From a virus, in the IMG/VR virus record IMGVR_UViG_3300032235_000334, positions 1-25,111 of that record: a stretch of DNA of 25,111 nt. The stretch is one strand, 5' to 3'. A model generated the notes under the pieces. It was not told where the DNA came from and searched no databases. It saw nothing but the letters and a program-made list of their open reading frames with translations. The translations under genes and the position numbers were made by a program. Of this stretch, positions 1-8,507 are shown piece by piece; positions within the stretch are counted from its first letter, which is position 1; every line of letters starts with the position of its first letter.

Positions 1-101
1 AAGAGAACTCTCTCTTGTCTATGTTTATAATATAAATAAAACTTTAATCACAGGCAACTAGAATTTGACGTATTTTGGTTTGTTGGTGGCTTTTAAATCT
101 T

Positions 102-1838
102 CTAAAAATTACCAGCTAATACATCTTTTTTACTTGCCCAGTAATCTACTATTAGTATACCAATTTCTTTTGCTTTTAGGTACTTAGAGGAACTCGTATC
201 TCCAGCAGAAATTAAAGCATAACAATCTTTAGTTACTGAACTTGCTACAGTAAATCCTTGTTTTTCTAGGATTTCAGTAATTTGTGTTCTAGTCATATCT
301 AGTTTACCTGTTACACAAACTTTTTTACTTTGTTTTAGTACAGCAGTTACTTGAACGTTTTGTTCAAGTTGAAGTGGGAGCTGCTCTACCCACTCTTTAT
401 TGTCTTCTAACCACTCTATGATAGATGTGATTGTAGAAGGACCAATTCCTCTAATATCTTTATACTGAACTTCTTCAAGATGCTCAAATTTAGGAATAGC
501 TGTTACAATTAGCTTTGCTACAGATTTGCCTACTCCTGGAATACCAAGAGCAGCTAGCACTAACTCATAAGGCTTAGTTTTAGCTCGCTCAATCTCACTC
601 TCAATTTTAGAGCCATTAGCACCTAGAACTGACCAATCATTATCTTCAAAAAGCTCTGACGGGTGTGAGAACCCCATTTTTTCAATGTTAGCAGGTCCTA
701 GACCTTTGATTTCCAGAGTTTTGATAAAGTATTCTAACGCCTTAACATTATTAGTCTGAGACTTATCTTTTACTAGAAGTCTTGGGCCGTCTCTGTAAGT
801 AGCTGTATTTACAGCTTTTTCGGCGTGTAGTTTATTAATCTTAATACCGTGTGCAGAGTGTTCTACTACGCGAAGAAACTTTGGAATTACTCCGCCTGCG
901 CGCTCAATCTCAATAGTATCACCAATACCTAGATTATGTTCTTCGATAATCCCAATATTATGTAGTGTTACTCTAGAAATTACTGCATCATCAATAGTAA
1001 CTGGCGTAATTACGCCAGTAGGATTTACAGTACCTGTTCTACCTACAGCCCACTCTACGTTTTGTAGAGTAGTAGTAACAGTATTAACTCCTCTAGGTTT
1101 TAGAGCTACTGCAAATTTAGGATATTTTGAAGTATAACCAAGCTGAACAGATCTTTTGTAATCATTGAGTCTATAAACTACACCATCTGTAGGATATTTA
1201 TCAATGTTTTTATCTAGTACAGTAGTAAAACCCATATTTTGCAGAACTGCCATACGTGTAGTATAATTCATACTAACGCCTAGCATATCATGTGCGATAA
1301 ATTTAATATTCCTAGACTTGAACTCTTCTAAGGCTTTTAGCCCTAGTGCGCCGCTTACGTAATTACGGAAGTTTTCAACTGTATTATCTGTTACGCATTC
1401 ACCATTGATTACTACTAGTTGGTAGTCTGTAGTAATAGTTTTAGTAATATTAGAAATACCAGTAGCAAGATGTGCTACGTTATCTCCATACTCACCATTA
1501 CCTCTAGTTAGTGCTAAAACTAGTCTTCCACGCTTATATACAAGTGTAAGATTAGCTCCGTCAATCTTAGGAGTTTTTACGTCAAAGAAATCATCAACTT
1601 CTTCAATGTCATAAACTTTACGAAGAGAATATAGCTTATAAGGATGTTCTACTTTACCTGCTACTCCTCCTACTTTTACAGTAGGAGAGTCATAAGCTAC
1701 CCATCCTTGAGCTTTTTCTACAGCTTCAAGGTCGTCATATAGTTTATCAAACTCTGCATCTGAAATCTCAGGTGCAGAGTTATCGTAGTACAGTGTGCAG
1801 TGATGCTTGACTAGATTTTTCAGTTCTTCGTAATTCAT
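102..1838 (-). CDS. ligA: NAD-dependent DNA ligase (LigA-type), without zinc-finger cysteines
   Basis: Seals nicks in duplex DNA using NAD+, probably in phage replication or repair. The 578-residue protein has a short Ia-like start (ISDAEFDKLYDDL, 25-37), the adenylation motif KIDG with nucleophile Lys91, TRGNGEYGDNV (111-121), an OB-fold part with VGRTGTVNPTG and RAGGVIPK, helix-hairpin-helix repeats (KGLGPANI, GIPGVGKS, RGIGPSTI), and a C-terminal BRCT domain (about 504-578). Bacterial LigA is usually about 670 residues. Here the region between the OB fold and the first HhH contains no cysteine, so the usual Cys4 zinc finger is absent. The start at 1838 is the only one that keeps the Ia motif; a weak GGTAA precedes it. 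It is the last leftward gene in the window. The assignment is very secure. Confidence 0.96.
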   Translation of the reverse strand: MNYEELKNLVKHHCTLYYDNSAPEISDAEFDKLYDDLEAVEKAQGWVAYDSPTVKVGGVAGKVEHPYKLYSLRKVYDIEEVDDFFDVKTPKIDGANLTLVYKRGRLVLALTRGNGEYGDNVAHLATGISNITKTITTDYQLVVINGECVTDNTVENFRNYVSGALGLKALEEFKSRNIKFIAHDMLGVSMNYTTRMAVLQNMGFTTVLDKNIDKYPTDGVVYRLNDYKRSVQLGYTSKYPKFAVALKPRGVNTVTTTLQNVEWAVGRTGTVNPTGVITPVTIDDAVISRVTLHNIGIIEEHNLGIGDTIEIERAGGVIPKFLRVVEHSAHGIKINKLHAEKAVNTATYRDGPRLLVKDKSQTNNVKALEYFIKTLEIKGLGPANIEKMGFSHPSELFEDNDWSVLGANGSKIESEIERAKTKPYELVLAALGIPGVGKSVAKLIVTAIPKFEHLEEVQYKDIRGIGPSTITSIIEWLEDNKEWVEQLPLQLEQNVQVTAVLKQSKKVCVTGKLDMTRTQITEILEKQGFTVASSVTKDCYALISAGDTSSSKYLKAKEIGILIVDYWASKKDVLAGNF

Positions 1839-1867
1839 TGCGTTTACCAGTTATTAACTATATTCAT

Positions 1868-1895
1868 ATTATATAGTTTTTGGGCGTATAGCAAA
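1868..1895 (-). promoter_or_regulatory. Putative sigma70-like promoter of ligA
   Basis: On the minus strand TTTGCT (1895-1890) lies 16 bases before a perfect TATAAT (1873-1868), about 30 bases before the ligA start, in the only gap between ligA and the gene upstream. It matches the host-type promoter pattern seen elsewhere in the window. The -35 is weak. Confidence 0.45.
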
Positions 1896-1909
1896 TATAA
1901 AACAACTTA

Positions 1910-2491
1910 TTAATCGTATGTTGGCAGATACTTTTTAAATAATATACCTGATAACCAGTGTACTGCATTATGCAACTCTTCTAGTGTTCCATTATTATCA
2001 ATAGTATAATCTGCCATCCATTGTTCTAAAGTCATACTTGTTTTGGATTCTAAAGGTAAATGGTCTGACCTGTCTACCCATAACACAAAATCATAAATAT
2101 GCGCGTTTTTTAAAGCATGAAACTCTTTTTTATTACGCAGCCCACAATATACACCGTGTGCTGCTGCTATTTCTCTACCTAGCCTAGAAGGATCGGGAAC
2201 GTTATAAGCGCAAATTTCATCAAACCACTCACTACGATGATTGTGACGATCTTCATAACACTCTTCTTCTGTTTTGTATCCGTATTTATCTTTTAGTTTA
2301 TCAAATAAAAACTTTTTTGAACAAAACCTACTGCTACTTTCAAAGTCAAACCCATAATGGTCTCTTAATATTTCGCATACAGTATCTTTTCCGTGTCTAG
2401 CATGACCTATAACTAGTAGCTTAGGTCTATGCCATCTATCTAAGTTTTTATAAAAATCGTTTATATCATTATGATAATACGTCTGTTTCAT
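1910..2491 (-). CDS. P-loop deoxynucleoside monophosphate kinase-like protein
   Basis: Probable small P-loop kinase, likely a deoxynucleoside monophosphate kinase like T4 gp1, feeding the dNTP pool. A Walker A motif GHARHGKDT spans residues 29-37 (G34, K35, D36), close to the GKDT form of phage dNMP kinases. A later VLWVDRS strand and arginine-rich middle fit a nucleotide-kinase fold, but no substrate-specific residue can be read. The ATG at 2491 is preferred. An in-frame TTG two codons upstream is possible, and both starts overlap the preceding gene. It lies between a small HTH-like gene and ligA, so a DNA-metabolism role is consistent. The fold is fairly sure, the substrate is inferred. Confidence 0.7.
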   Translation of the reverse strand: MKQTYYHNDINDFYKNLDRWHRPKLLVIGHARHGKDTVCEILRDHYGFDFESSSRFCSKKFLFDKLKDKYGYKTEEECYEDRHNHRSEWFDEICAYNVPDPSRLGREIAAAHGVYCGLRNKKEFHALKNAHIYDFVLWVDRSDHLPLESKTSMTLEQWMADYTIDNNGTLEELHNAVHWLSGILFKKYLPTYD

Positions 2492-2798
2492 ACCCAATTC
2501 TTACTTTTAAGGCTTCTACTAGTTTAACTAGATTTTCTTTTTTATTTAAGTTTGTTCCGTCTATTTCAATGTCTAGCATATTTTCTAAATCACGTAACAT
2601 AGTTTTAACTGTTTGTGTCTTATTATCTTCTTCAGCTTGTGGTTTTTCGTAAACTTTAAGCTGCACTAGTTTACTAATCACACTTCTATAGCCTTTAGAA
2701 AAATGTGTAGCTAGTTCGTGTACGTCTTTAACTTCTTCTTTGGTGTATAACCTAATCAATTCTTCTTCTTGATCGTTACTCCACGTCTTTATACTCAT
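2469..2798 (-). CDS. Small HTH/SANT-like protein, function unknown
   Basis: A 109-residue protein. Its first 50 residues (WSNDQEEELIRLY, then VHELATHFSKGYRSVISKLVQLKVY) have the tryptophan start, three-helix spacing and final recognition-like helix of Myb/SANT or HTH domains, suggesting DNA binding. The rest is charged and helical (about 60-105). GGAG sits five bases before the ATG at 2798, a clear ribosome-binding site. It overlaps the dNMP-kinase-like gene by 23 bases and follows another small gene by two bases, so it is probably co-transcribed. A transcription regulator or a nuclease accessory are both possible. The fold is inferred from pattern only. Confidence 0.6.
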   Translation of the reverse strand: MSIKTWSNDQEEELIRLYTKEEVKDVHELATHFSKGYRSVISKLVQLKVYEKPQAEEDNKTQTVKTMLRDLENMLDIEIDGTNLNKKENLVKLVEALKVRIGYETDVLS

Positions 2799-2800
2799 TA

Positions 2801-3070
2801 TTACTCCAGTTCCAATTCTAGCTGAGTAGAATATATATAATTCTGTGCTACTACAGCTTCTGCTTCAAGCAGTAGAGGTATTAATGATCCTACCTCATCT
2901 GCTTGAAACGAAAATCCAGTTTTTGTTGGATACCACTGCCCAGTATCCCCATCCATAGCGTACTCTCTTATGTGTAAGTACAGTATGTCTCGAAATTCAT
3001 TTATAGTAACTTTTACTGCATTTCCGTTATTCTTATGAAACGCAGTACCAAAGTCATAACTAGAACTCAT
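2801..3070 (-). CDS. Small conserved-looking phage protein, unknown
   Basis: An 89-residue acidic protein with alternating beta-like stretches (VKVTINEFRDILYLHIREY; TGQWYPTKTGFSFQADEV) and a C-terminal helix ending in a run of Glu and Leu. No signal peptide, membrane segment or known catalytic motif is visible. The pattern of a strand-rich front and the phrase PTKTGFSFQADEV is reminiscent of small ssDNA-binding PC4-type proteins (transcriptional coactivator p15), where a similar 'KKG..L' strand occurs, but this is a weak resemblance. It starts directly after the glycosyltransferase at 3071 and reads into the HTH-like gene. It is a gene because of the tight packing and codon use. Confidence 0.6.
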   Translation of the reverse strand: MSSSYDFGTAFHKNNGNAVKVTINEFRDILYLHIREYAMDGDTGQWYPTKTGFSFQADEVGSLIPLLLEAEAVVAQNYIYSTQLELELE

Positions 3071-4237
3071 TTACAAGTATCTTTGTGGTCTAGACTGTCT
3101 ATTTGCTACTTCAGTTAGGGCATTAACATAGTAGTTAGATACAGACTCCCACGTATTTAACTTATCATTATTTTTTGTTTTACTCAGTATAGCTTCTTTA
3201 TCGTGAGAATGATATACAATACTCATAGCTTTTTTGAGGTGTTCTACTGAAGGTTCGTTAGCAAAAGTATGAGTACTCATAAGAGTTGCAGCATCTCCTG
3301 GTTTCAATGCAAATATAGAAGGATCTTGAATATTGATCGCTTGTTTACGAACTGGTAGTTTTATGCCTGTGTCATCTGGTATAAAATCATCTGTTGGTCC
3401 ATTGCCTGACACTATAGGAAAACATCCACAAGCAATAGCTTCTTGAACATGCATACCAAAACCTTCTGCTCTATATGGATGCACGACGACTTTACTAGCT
3501 TTGTATATAGCAGCCATATCTTTTTCACTTAAATTCTGGTCTAGATATACTAGCTCAGCACATTGTGTTTTGTACTGCATCTTAACAATTTCATTAAGTA
3601 TATTGCTATCACCATAGATGGCAGGACTATCCTTAATAATTAATCTAGCATTGTCTGCTTTAGCAAATATATTTGACCAAGCATTAAGTAGTATATCTAA
3701 ACCTTTTCTCCATTGAGCGTTGCCTACATACACAAAGTTAAATTTTGTTTTATCAATACCAAACTTAGACACATCTACTTCAGCTTCTTCGGTATTAAAC
3801 ACGTCTTGATTATAGCCATTAGGTACTACAAATGAGTTATCTGGATTAAGCCCGCCCATTTCAAATACTTGTTTGCAAAAGTTACTAGGCACTATCAAAG
3901 CATCTGCAAACTGTTCAAACTTATATTGCCACTCAAAAGGAGCTTTTGTGTATTCCCAGGGTTGGATAAATACGACCTTAGTTGCAGAGTTTACTGGCCA
4001 TTTCCATACTGGTGGGTAGCTGTGTCTTACTTGTATATCTGCTTCAGTTTGTTCTAATGCTTCTAACTCTTTTAGTATTTTTACCTGAGACTTGTCGACA
4101 TTATGCGCAGGATCATAAGAGTCCAATGCTATTAGTTTTACTTTAATATTTTTTTTGTATAGTTCTAATACAATATTACGATTTACAATACTTAAAGAGT
4201 GATTATCGTAAAATTTTCCTAAAAATTCTAATTTCAT
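3071..4237 (-). CDS. Glycosyltransferase, GT-B fold (GT4-like)
   Basis: Transfers a sugar from a nucleotide-sugar donor to an acceptor, retaining mechanism expected for GT4. In 388 residues the C-terminal donor-binding half is clear: the strand FVYVGNAQWRKGLDILL (168-184), then an EX7E motif at E258 and E266 inside AEGFGMHVQEAIACG, followed by PIVSGNGPTDDF. The N-terminal half carries VVFIQPWEYTK and the VPSNFCKQVF / VVPNGYN segments typical of GT4 enzymes. The start overlaps the stop of the upstream gene as TAATG, so the two are translationally coupled. It is the last gene of the 9121-3071 sugar block. The donor and acceptor cannot be read from sequence. Confidence 0.9.
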   Translation of the reverse strand: MKLEFLGKFYDNHSLSIVNRNIVLELYKKNIKVKLIALDSYDPAHNVDKSQVKILKELEALEQTEADIQVRHSYPPVWKWPVNSATKVVFIQPWEYTKAPFEWQYKFEQFADALIVPSNFCKQVFEMGGLNPDNSFVVPNGYNQDVFNTEEAEVDVSKFGIDKTKFNFVYVGNAQWRKGLDILLNAWSNIFAKADNARLIIKDSPAIYGDSNILNEIVKMQYKTQCAELVYLDQNLSEKDMAAIYKASKVVVHPYRAEGFGMHVQEAIACGCFPIVSGNGPTDDFIPDDTGIKLPVRKQAINIQDPSIFALKPGDAATLMSTHTFANEPSVEHLKKAMSIVYHSHDKEAILSKTKNNDKLNTWESVSNYYVNALTEVANRQSRPQRYL

Positions 4238-5067
4238 TAGTATACTTGTCCTAGTCCTTGTAGATAGAAATTTTCTACGTCTGCTAGATTAATAGCATGT
4301 AGCTTAGGCCATTGAATTGCTCCTAGCCCTGATGTTTTGAAGTTTCTCATAGTATGATAATTATCTAGCGTTACTTGGTTCCAGATATTGTAAAACGGAT
4401 CTGTCTTAGCTAGATCAGAATGTCCAATATTATTGATTTTCTTATGTAGATCGTCCTTGTTTCTACAAATACTCCAATGCAACATAATTGCTGGTGACAT
4501 TATTCTATTAGCTCCTTGAGCACTAATATTTGTCCATCGTGCGTATGTAAAAGTATTATTTACATGCGTCATAAAAGCCTGGTTCTCTTTAAGGAACGGA
4601 GAATTATCTTCATTAACTATGACTAGCAACGTATCATCAATTAGTTTATAAGGTAATGCCCAATTAAAACAAATATCCCTAGTCTTAACGTAAGGTTCTA
4701 CTATAGGACAAAAGTCGTAAAAGAATTGCTTAGCATTTAAAAGCATTTCGTCAGCATCAATACTAACAATACACTCATTAGTACAGTTATTTTTTAGGAA
4801 ATTTCTTTCATAATTGTCATTTTCGATAGCTACAGAAGATTTATGAAAATCATCTTCAATAATAGAGATTTTATTATCACCGTCAATCTTACCTAACTCG
4901 GACCATAACTTAGACTCATTAAATGAGAATTTATTGCCACTCCAAGAGATTCTATCTTTATCTAAGCCTAATACTATCTCGTCTACATAGTCATAGTATT
5001 TTTCAATGCTCTTAGGTAGGTAGTCTGCATCATAACTAATTAAGCTAATTACGCTTTTTTTAATCAT
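4237..5067 (-). CDS. Glycosyltransferase-like protein, GT-A fold (GT2-like)
   Basis: A 276-residue protein with the layout of a GT-A glycosyltransferase: an N-terminal strand (VISLISYDADYL), an aspartate-rich middle, and the metal-binding D-A-D motif at 104-106 (VSIDADEML). A later ANRIMSPAIMLHW stretch fits the acceptor side with its histidine. The usual N-terminal GGSxD-type nucleotide pocket is not obvious, so it may belong to a divergent family that acts on unusual donors. It is two bases downstream of the methyltransferase stop and coupled by TAATG to the GT-B gene, so it should be made with them. Confidence 0.72.
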   Translation of the reverse strand: MIKKSVISLISYDADYLPKSIEKYYDYVDEIVLGLDKDRISWSGNKFSFNESKLWSELGKIDGDNKISIIEDDFHKSSVAIENDNYERNFLKNNCTNECIVSIDADEMLLNAKQFFYDFCPIVEPYVKTRDICFNWALPYKLIDDTLLVIVNEDNSPFLKENQAFMTHVNNTFTYARWTNISAQGANRIMSPAIMLHWSICRNKDDLHKKINNIGHSDLAKTDPFYNIWNQVTLDNYHTMRNFKTSGLGAIQWPKLHAINLADVENFYLQGLGQVY

Positions 5068-5069
5068 TA

Positions 5070-5792
5070 TTACTTACTTTCTGTTGCTTTTGTTAGGTTG
5101 CGCTTAATTCCTACTATTAGTATGCCAGAAAAATACTGAGTAGCATCACTTAAACCGCTAGAAATTCTCTGTTTTTTCCACTGAATATCAAATAGTGTTT
5201 TATACTTTTCTAAAGCTTTTTGTAAATCAGTAGCATTTTGCTCATTAGAGTAATTGCTAAAAATTAATACAGATTCTGTTTTCATAGCCGGGATTACTTT
5301 TGTAAAAAATACATCATAATCTGCGGTTTTAGCTGGCGAAATATCAAAGAAGCACAGATCAAACTTACCTTGCTTAGACCAATCTACATCTTGAAAGTTA
5401 TTTTCAATAATTGTTAGATTATTTACATTGATACCCATGTCTGGATCGCTGTATCGGGCTATATTAGAATGCAACTGACTCTTAATATTTTCCCAAATTG
5501 TTCCTTCAGCAGCTACTTTTTTAGGTTCGCGCTCATCGTATTTATAGTTATCTACTCCTACTACTTTAAGTGTAGGATTACCGTATAATGCACTGATAAT
5601 CGTAGCGCCTTTATACACTCCTAGTTCTAAATAATTAGTATTCTCTTTAGAGCATAGATTGTTAATTAAAGAACGAAGTCTAGCGGAGCTTAAACCAAAT
5701 ATCTCTCGCTCTCTTTCGCTGATTTTTGATAATCCATTATCAGCTAGTTCTAAAGCGGCTTCTATAAACGCTTCTGTTAGTTTTGTAGTCAT
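5070..5792 (-). CDS. Class I SAM-dependent methyltransferase
   Basis: A Rossmann-fold methyltransferase of 240 residues. Motif I is NYLELGVYKGATI (53-65), followed by an acidic end of strand two (KVVGVDNY) and a post-motif DLCFFDISPA. The family resembles Methyltransf_24-type enzymes used on sugars and natural products. N-terminal residues 1-50 are helical. AAGGA lies eight bases before the ATG and the start overlaps the upstream stop as ATGA. Inside a run of glycosyltransferases, O-methylation of a sugar is the natural guess. DNA or protein methylation is less likely because no NPPY/DPPY motif is present. Confidence 0.82.
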   Translation of the reverse strand: MTTKLTEAFIEAALELADNGLSKISEREREIFGLSSARLRSLINNLCSKENTNYLELGVYKGATIISALYGNPTLKVVGVDNYKYDEREPKKVAAEGTIWENIKSQLHSNIARYSDPDMGINVNNLTIIENNFQDVDWSKQGKFDLCFFDISPAKTADYDVFFTKVIPAMKTESVLIFSNYSNEQNATDLQKALEKYKTLFDIQWKKQRISSGLSDATQYFSGILIVGIKRNLTKATESK

Positions 5793-6028
5793 TTAAAAAT
5801 CCTTTTAATTATGTGTTTACCTATAATAATATCAATCCACCCAATCAAAGCATAAAGTACAGCGCAAAGTAATATTACTAAACCAAGTGCGATTATAGCA
5901 ATAAATATAATGACTGTAAGAAATATGACTAATAGGCTAAATATAGGCTTTGGGTAATCTGCTTCTTCGTTAGCAGCATTATTTATTAATTGCTGCAACC
6001 GTTCTTTAGTAATATACAGTTTACTCAT
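5789..6028 (-). CDS. Small membrane protein
   Basis: A 79-residue protein with a short charged N-terminus (KERLQQLINNAANEEAD), one very long or two closely spaced hydrophobic segments (about 28-70, IFSLLVIFLTVIIFIAIIAL and VILLCAVLYALIGWIDIII), and a basic tail. It may anchor the sugar enzymes at the inner membrane, or act on lipid-linked sugars, or be a holin-like peptide. None of these can be decided here. The ATG at 6028 is used: it overlaps the upstream glycosyltransferase stop by eight bases. An in-frame TTG two codons upstream is the only alternative. Confidence 0.65.
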   Translation of the reverse strand: MSKLYITKERLQQLINNAANEEADYPKPIFSLLVIFLTVIIFIAIIALGLVILLCAVLYALIGWIDIIIGKHIIKRIFK

Positions 6029-6764
6029 TATCAATTATTTTGTCCAGAGTTTTATATAAGTCAGTGTTTGACCATTTATTTTTTAGCTTAATCAGATTTC
6101 GCAATTCCATCTGAAGCTTATTTGGGTTCTGAGCTTTTATTAACTTGTTGTCTCTGGATTCGTGATGAAATAGTCTAACAGGTATTTGATAAATTCTTTC
6201 ACCTTTTTGTCTAGCTGTTAAGCAGAAATCTACGTCTCTATTATATGTCCACTCGTATTCTGGTGAGAATCCACCGACAGCATTAATAAAAGTTCTTCTT
6301 ATATAACAACCACCAAAAGTTGTCCAAGCTACTTCTCTAACATTATTATACTGACCAACGTCTGTTTCTAAGTCCTGCTTAAACTTAGCACCGTTTTCTA
6401 GTATAAGTCCACTACCAAAGTGATCTGGTTGTTCGTTTACAAACCTACCACCAGCAGATTGAATATAATAATTATTTTCACCGTCTTTTGCAGGATAAAG
6501 CAGTAAACATCCAAACATACCCGCTTCTGGGTACTTATCGACGTAAGTTAAAACTTCTTCGAGCCATCCATCTTTGTACTCAGTCATGTCAGCGTGCAGA
6601 ATAAAAATATCTTCGTCTGGAAATTTATTCCACATACGTTCAAACATTAAGTCTGAGCCAATACCAGCTATATCACACTCGTAATATATATCATATTCCC
6701 AAAACATTTGTTTATGTTTTTGGATTTCTATCTCGTTAACATATGGGGTAATTATTTTTACCAT
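6021..6764 (-). CDS. Glycosyltransferase family 2-like protein
   Basis: A GT-A glycosyltransferase of 247 residues. The metal-site region is FILHADM (54-60, D59), followed by the GT2 signature GGCYIRRTFINAVGGF (151-166), an acidic DVDF (177-180) and RLFHHES (197-203). These are in the order seen in GT2 enzymes such as rhamnosyl- and galactosyltransferases. The protein is short at the N-terminus, lacking the usual full nucleotide-binding strand set, as often in phage versions. It overlaps the small membrane protein by eight bases and lies five bases after the epimerase gene, so all are one transcription unit. Confidence 0.85.
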   Translation of the reverse strand: MVKIITPYVNEIEIQKHKQMFWEYDIYYECDIAGIGSDLMFERMWNKFPDEDIFILHADMTEYKDGWLEEVLTYVDKYPEAGMFGCLLLYPAKDGENNYYIQSAGGRFVNEQPDHFGSGLILENGAKFKQDLETDVGQYNNVREVAWTTFGGCYIRRTFINAVGGFSPEYEWTYNRDVDFCLTARQKGERIYQIPVRLFHHESRDNKLIKAQNPNKLQMELRNLIKLKNKWSNTDLYKTLDKIIDNE

Positions 6765-6769
6765 TATAC

Positions 6770-7807
6770 TTACTTATTAAATAGTTTATCTGTCCACGTT
6801 TTAGGAGTAGACTCGTTTATAATTTCTAAATTCAAGTGGTAGTTAAAGTCTCTACGCGCACTATTTTTAATCCACAATACAGTATCTCTAACTGTATCTT
6901 CTGTACTGTTATTAGTAACATATTCTAGTAACTGTCTAGCCTTTTCTGTACTAACCCAAGCATTTTGAACCTCTCTCGGTCTTCCAGGCAAATGGATTAT
7001 ATCTGGTTGAGTATTAAAATACTTAGACACTACCGAAGCTAATTCTTTTATAGATATTTCAGAACCATCATCTGGTCCTATATTAAATACGCTTGTATTT
7101 TCTATATCATTGTGTTTATTTACTAGCGTTACGTAAGCTCTAACACAGTCATCTACGTGTGAGAAACTACGTTGCTGATCGCCGTCACCGTATATATAAA
7201 TTGGTTTTTCGTGCAGTATTCTATTTGCAAAAATACTCATTACATTTCTGAATGGGTCTGAGTAGCATTGATGCGGTCCGCACACATTATGAGGGATTAC
7301 ATGAAATACTTTTAATCCATGAATTTCACTAAGCAGATTAAGTTGTTGTTCTGCGTGTAGCTTAGCCATGCCATAAGGATCAATAGGATTCGGTACTGTG
7401 TCTTCTTTAAATGGCGCAGCAGCATTTCCGTATCTAGCCATTGAACTGGTATTTATAAATAACTTAGCTCCAGCAGCTATAGCAGCACTTGCTACAGAAA
7501 TAGTACCTGCATAAATGTTTTCTACGATTGTTTTAGGAGAAAAAACGCTCAATCCTTCATGTGCTAGCGCTGCACAATGAATAACTATATCTGGATTGTA
7601 GTTATCAAATACTTCTTTAAGAGCTTTATTATCAAGTATATCTACTTTAAAATAATAGAAGTTAGAATTACCGCTTGGCATGTTACTTTCGTACCCGCCA
7701 ATTAAGTTATCTATTCCAATTACTTTATAGCCCATAGATAGAAATTTATTAACTAAGTGACTACCTATAAGTCCAGCACTACCAGTAATTAATATTGTAT
7801 CAAACAT
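6770..7807 (-). CDS. NAD-dependent sugar epimerase/dehydratase (extended SDR)
   Basis: Acts on a nucleotide sugar: UDP-glucose 4-epimerase-like, or a related dehydratase. In 345 residues the Rossmann motif TGSAGLIGS is at 8-16, an acidic end of strand two at VIGIDNL, Ser at 121-122 (INTSSMARYGN), and the catalytic YxxxK as YGMAK (145-149). A RSFSHVDDCVRAY segment further on matches the substrate-binding part of GalE/WbpP-like enzymes, and GRPREV fits the C-terminal region. The length is normal for the family. The start overlaps the stop of the upstream gene by eight bases. Which epimer is made cannot be read. Confidence 0.92.
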   Translation of the reverse strand: MFDTILITGSAGLIGSHLVNKFLSMGYKVIGIDNLIGGYESNMPSGNSNFYYFKVDILDNKALKEVFDNYNPDIVIHCAALAHEGLSVFSPKTIVENIYAGTISVASAAIAAGAKLFINTSSMARYGNAAAPFKEDTVPNPIDPYGMAKLHAEQQLNLLSEIHGLKVFHVIPHNVCGPHQCYSDPFRNVMSIFANRILHEKPIYIYGDGDQQRSFSHVDDCVRAYVTLVNKHNDIENTSVFNIGPDDGSEISIKELASVVSKYFNTQPDIIHLPGRPREVQNAWVSTEKARQLLEYVTNNSTEDTVRDTVLWIKNSARRDFNYHLNLEIINESTPKTWTDKLFNK

Positions 7808-8507
7808 CTTGATTGTTCCATATATCGGACCAAGAAACTAAAGGTGTAATATGGAACTCAGTCATGTGACTAGACAACCCAGGTAACGGGCTTACGCATG
7901 GATCTTTAGTAAAAATATTTAAAAATACTTGATCGTTACTAGTAGGCGCAGCTTGTTTTAGCTCAGTCATATATTTTGACCATGTAGATCCTTTAGCTAA
8001 TATAGTCATAGTTGAGCTATTAACTGTACGCCAATGTCTATCATAACCTAGTATAACCATACAAGGTTCTGGATTTAAATTATATCTATCTGGATAGTCA
8101 TAACTAACTGCAAAATGATTCCAGTTACCTAATGTGTTTTTAATAACAGATAAAGCATTATCTACATGTAGATAATCATCTTCTAATATATAGTGTAACT
8201 CATTTGGATATTTTGCACACTGTTCTTCTAGCACATTAATTAGCGTTACTGTGTGTAAGTGATAATCCCAAGAGTGTGGTTCTACAGCTACGAAGTTTAG
8301 ATTACTTGTATTAGCTGTGTCTATTAGCCAATCTAAAGTATTTTCACTGACAGAGTCGTGAATTATAAATATAATATCTTCTTTTGTTACACTTGCTTGA
8401 AGTGATTTCCAGCAACGACGTATCATGTCCGTCTTGCTTATTTGTTGAAATCGTACAACATTTGATATTGTTTGCTGCTTTTCGCAAACTCTGAAATAAA
8501 TGATCAT
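7800..8507 (-). CDS. Glycosyltransferase-like protein with EDD motif
   Basis: A 235-residue protein whose core reads as a GT-A fold: KEDIIFIIHDSVS near the N-terminus, then LHYILEDDYLHVDNAL in the middle, where EDD is the likely metal/nucleotide-binding motif. SSTMTILAKGSTW and TSNDQVFLNIF resemble the GT-A acceptor region with a catalytic-type Asp. No family can be named with certainty. It overlaps the acyltransferase by four bases (ATGA) and the epimerase by eight, so it belongs to the same operon. Best call is a phage glycosyltransferase. A non-catalytic relative is possible. Confidence 0.62.
   Translation of the reverse strand: MIIYFRVCEKQQTISNVVRFQQISKTDMIRRCWKSLQASVTKEDIIFIIHDSVSENTLDWLIDTANTSNLNFVAVEPHSWDYHLHTVTLINVLEEQCAKYPNELHYILEDDYLHVDNALSVIKNTLGNWNHFAVSYDYPDRYNLNPEPCMVILGYDRHWRTVNSSTMTILAKGSTWSKYMTELKQAAPTSNDQVFLNIFTKDPCVSPLPGLSSHMTEFHITPLVSWSDIWNNQDV

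Noticed and set aside
1-16. AAGAGA/TCTCTT hairpin at the very left edge.
   Set aside because: Cut off by the window border, and no T-run follows it within view, so no function can be assigned. The rest of 1-101 holds nothing I can support.
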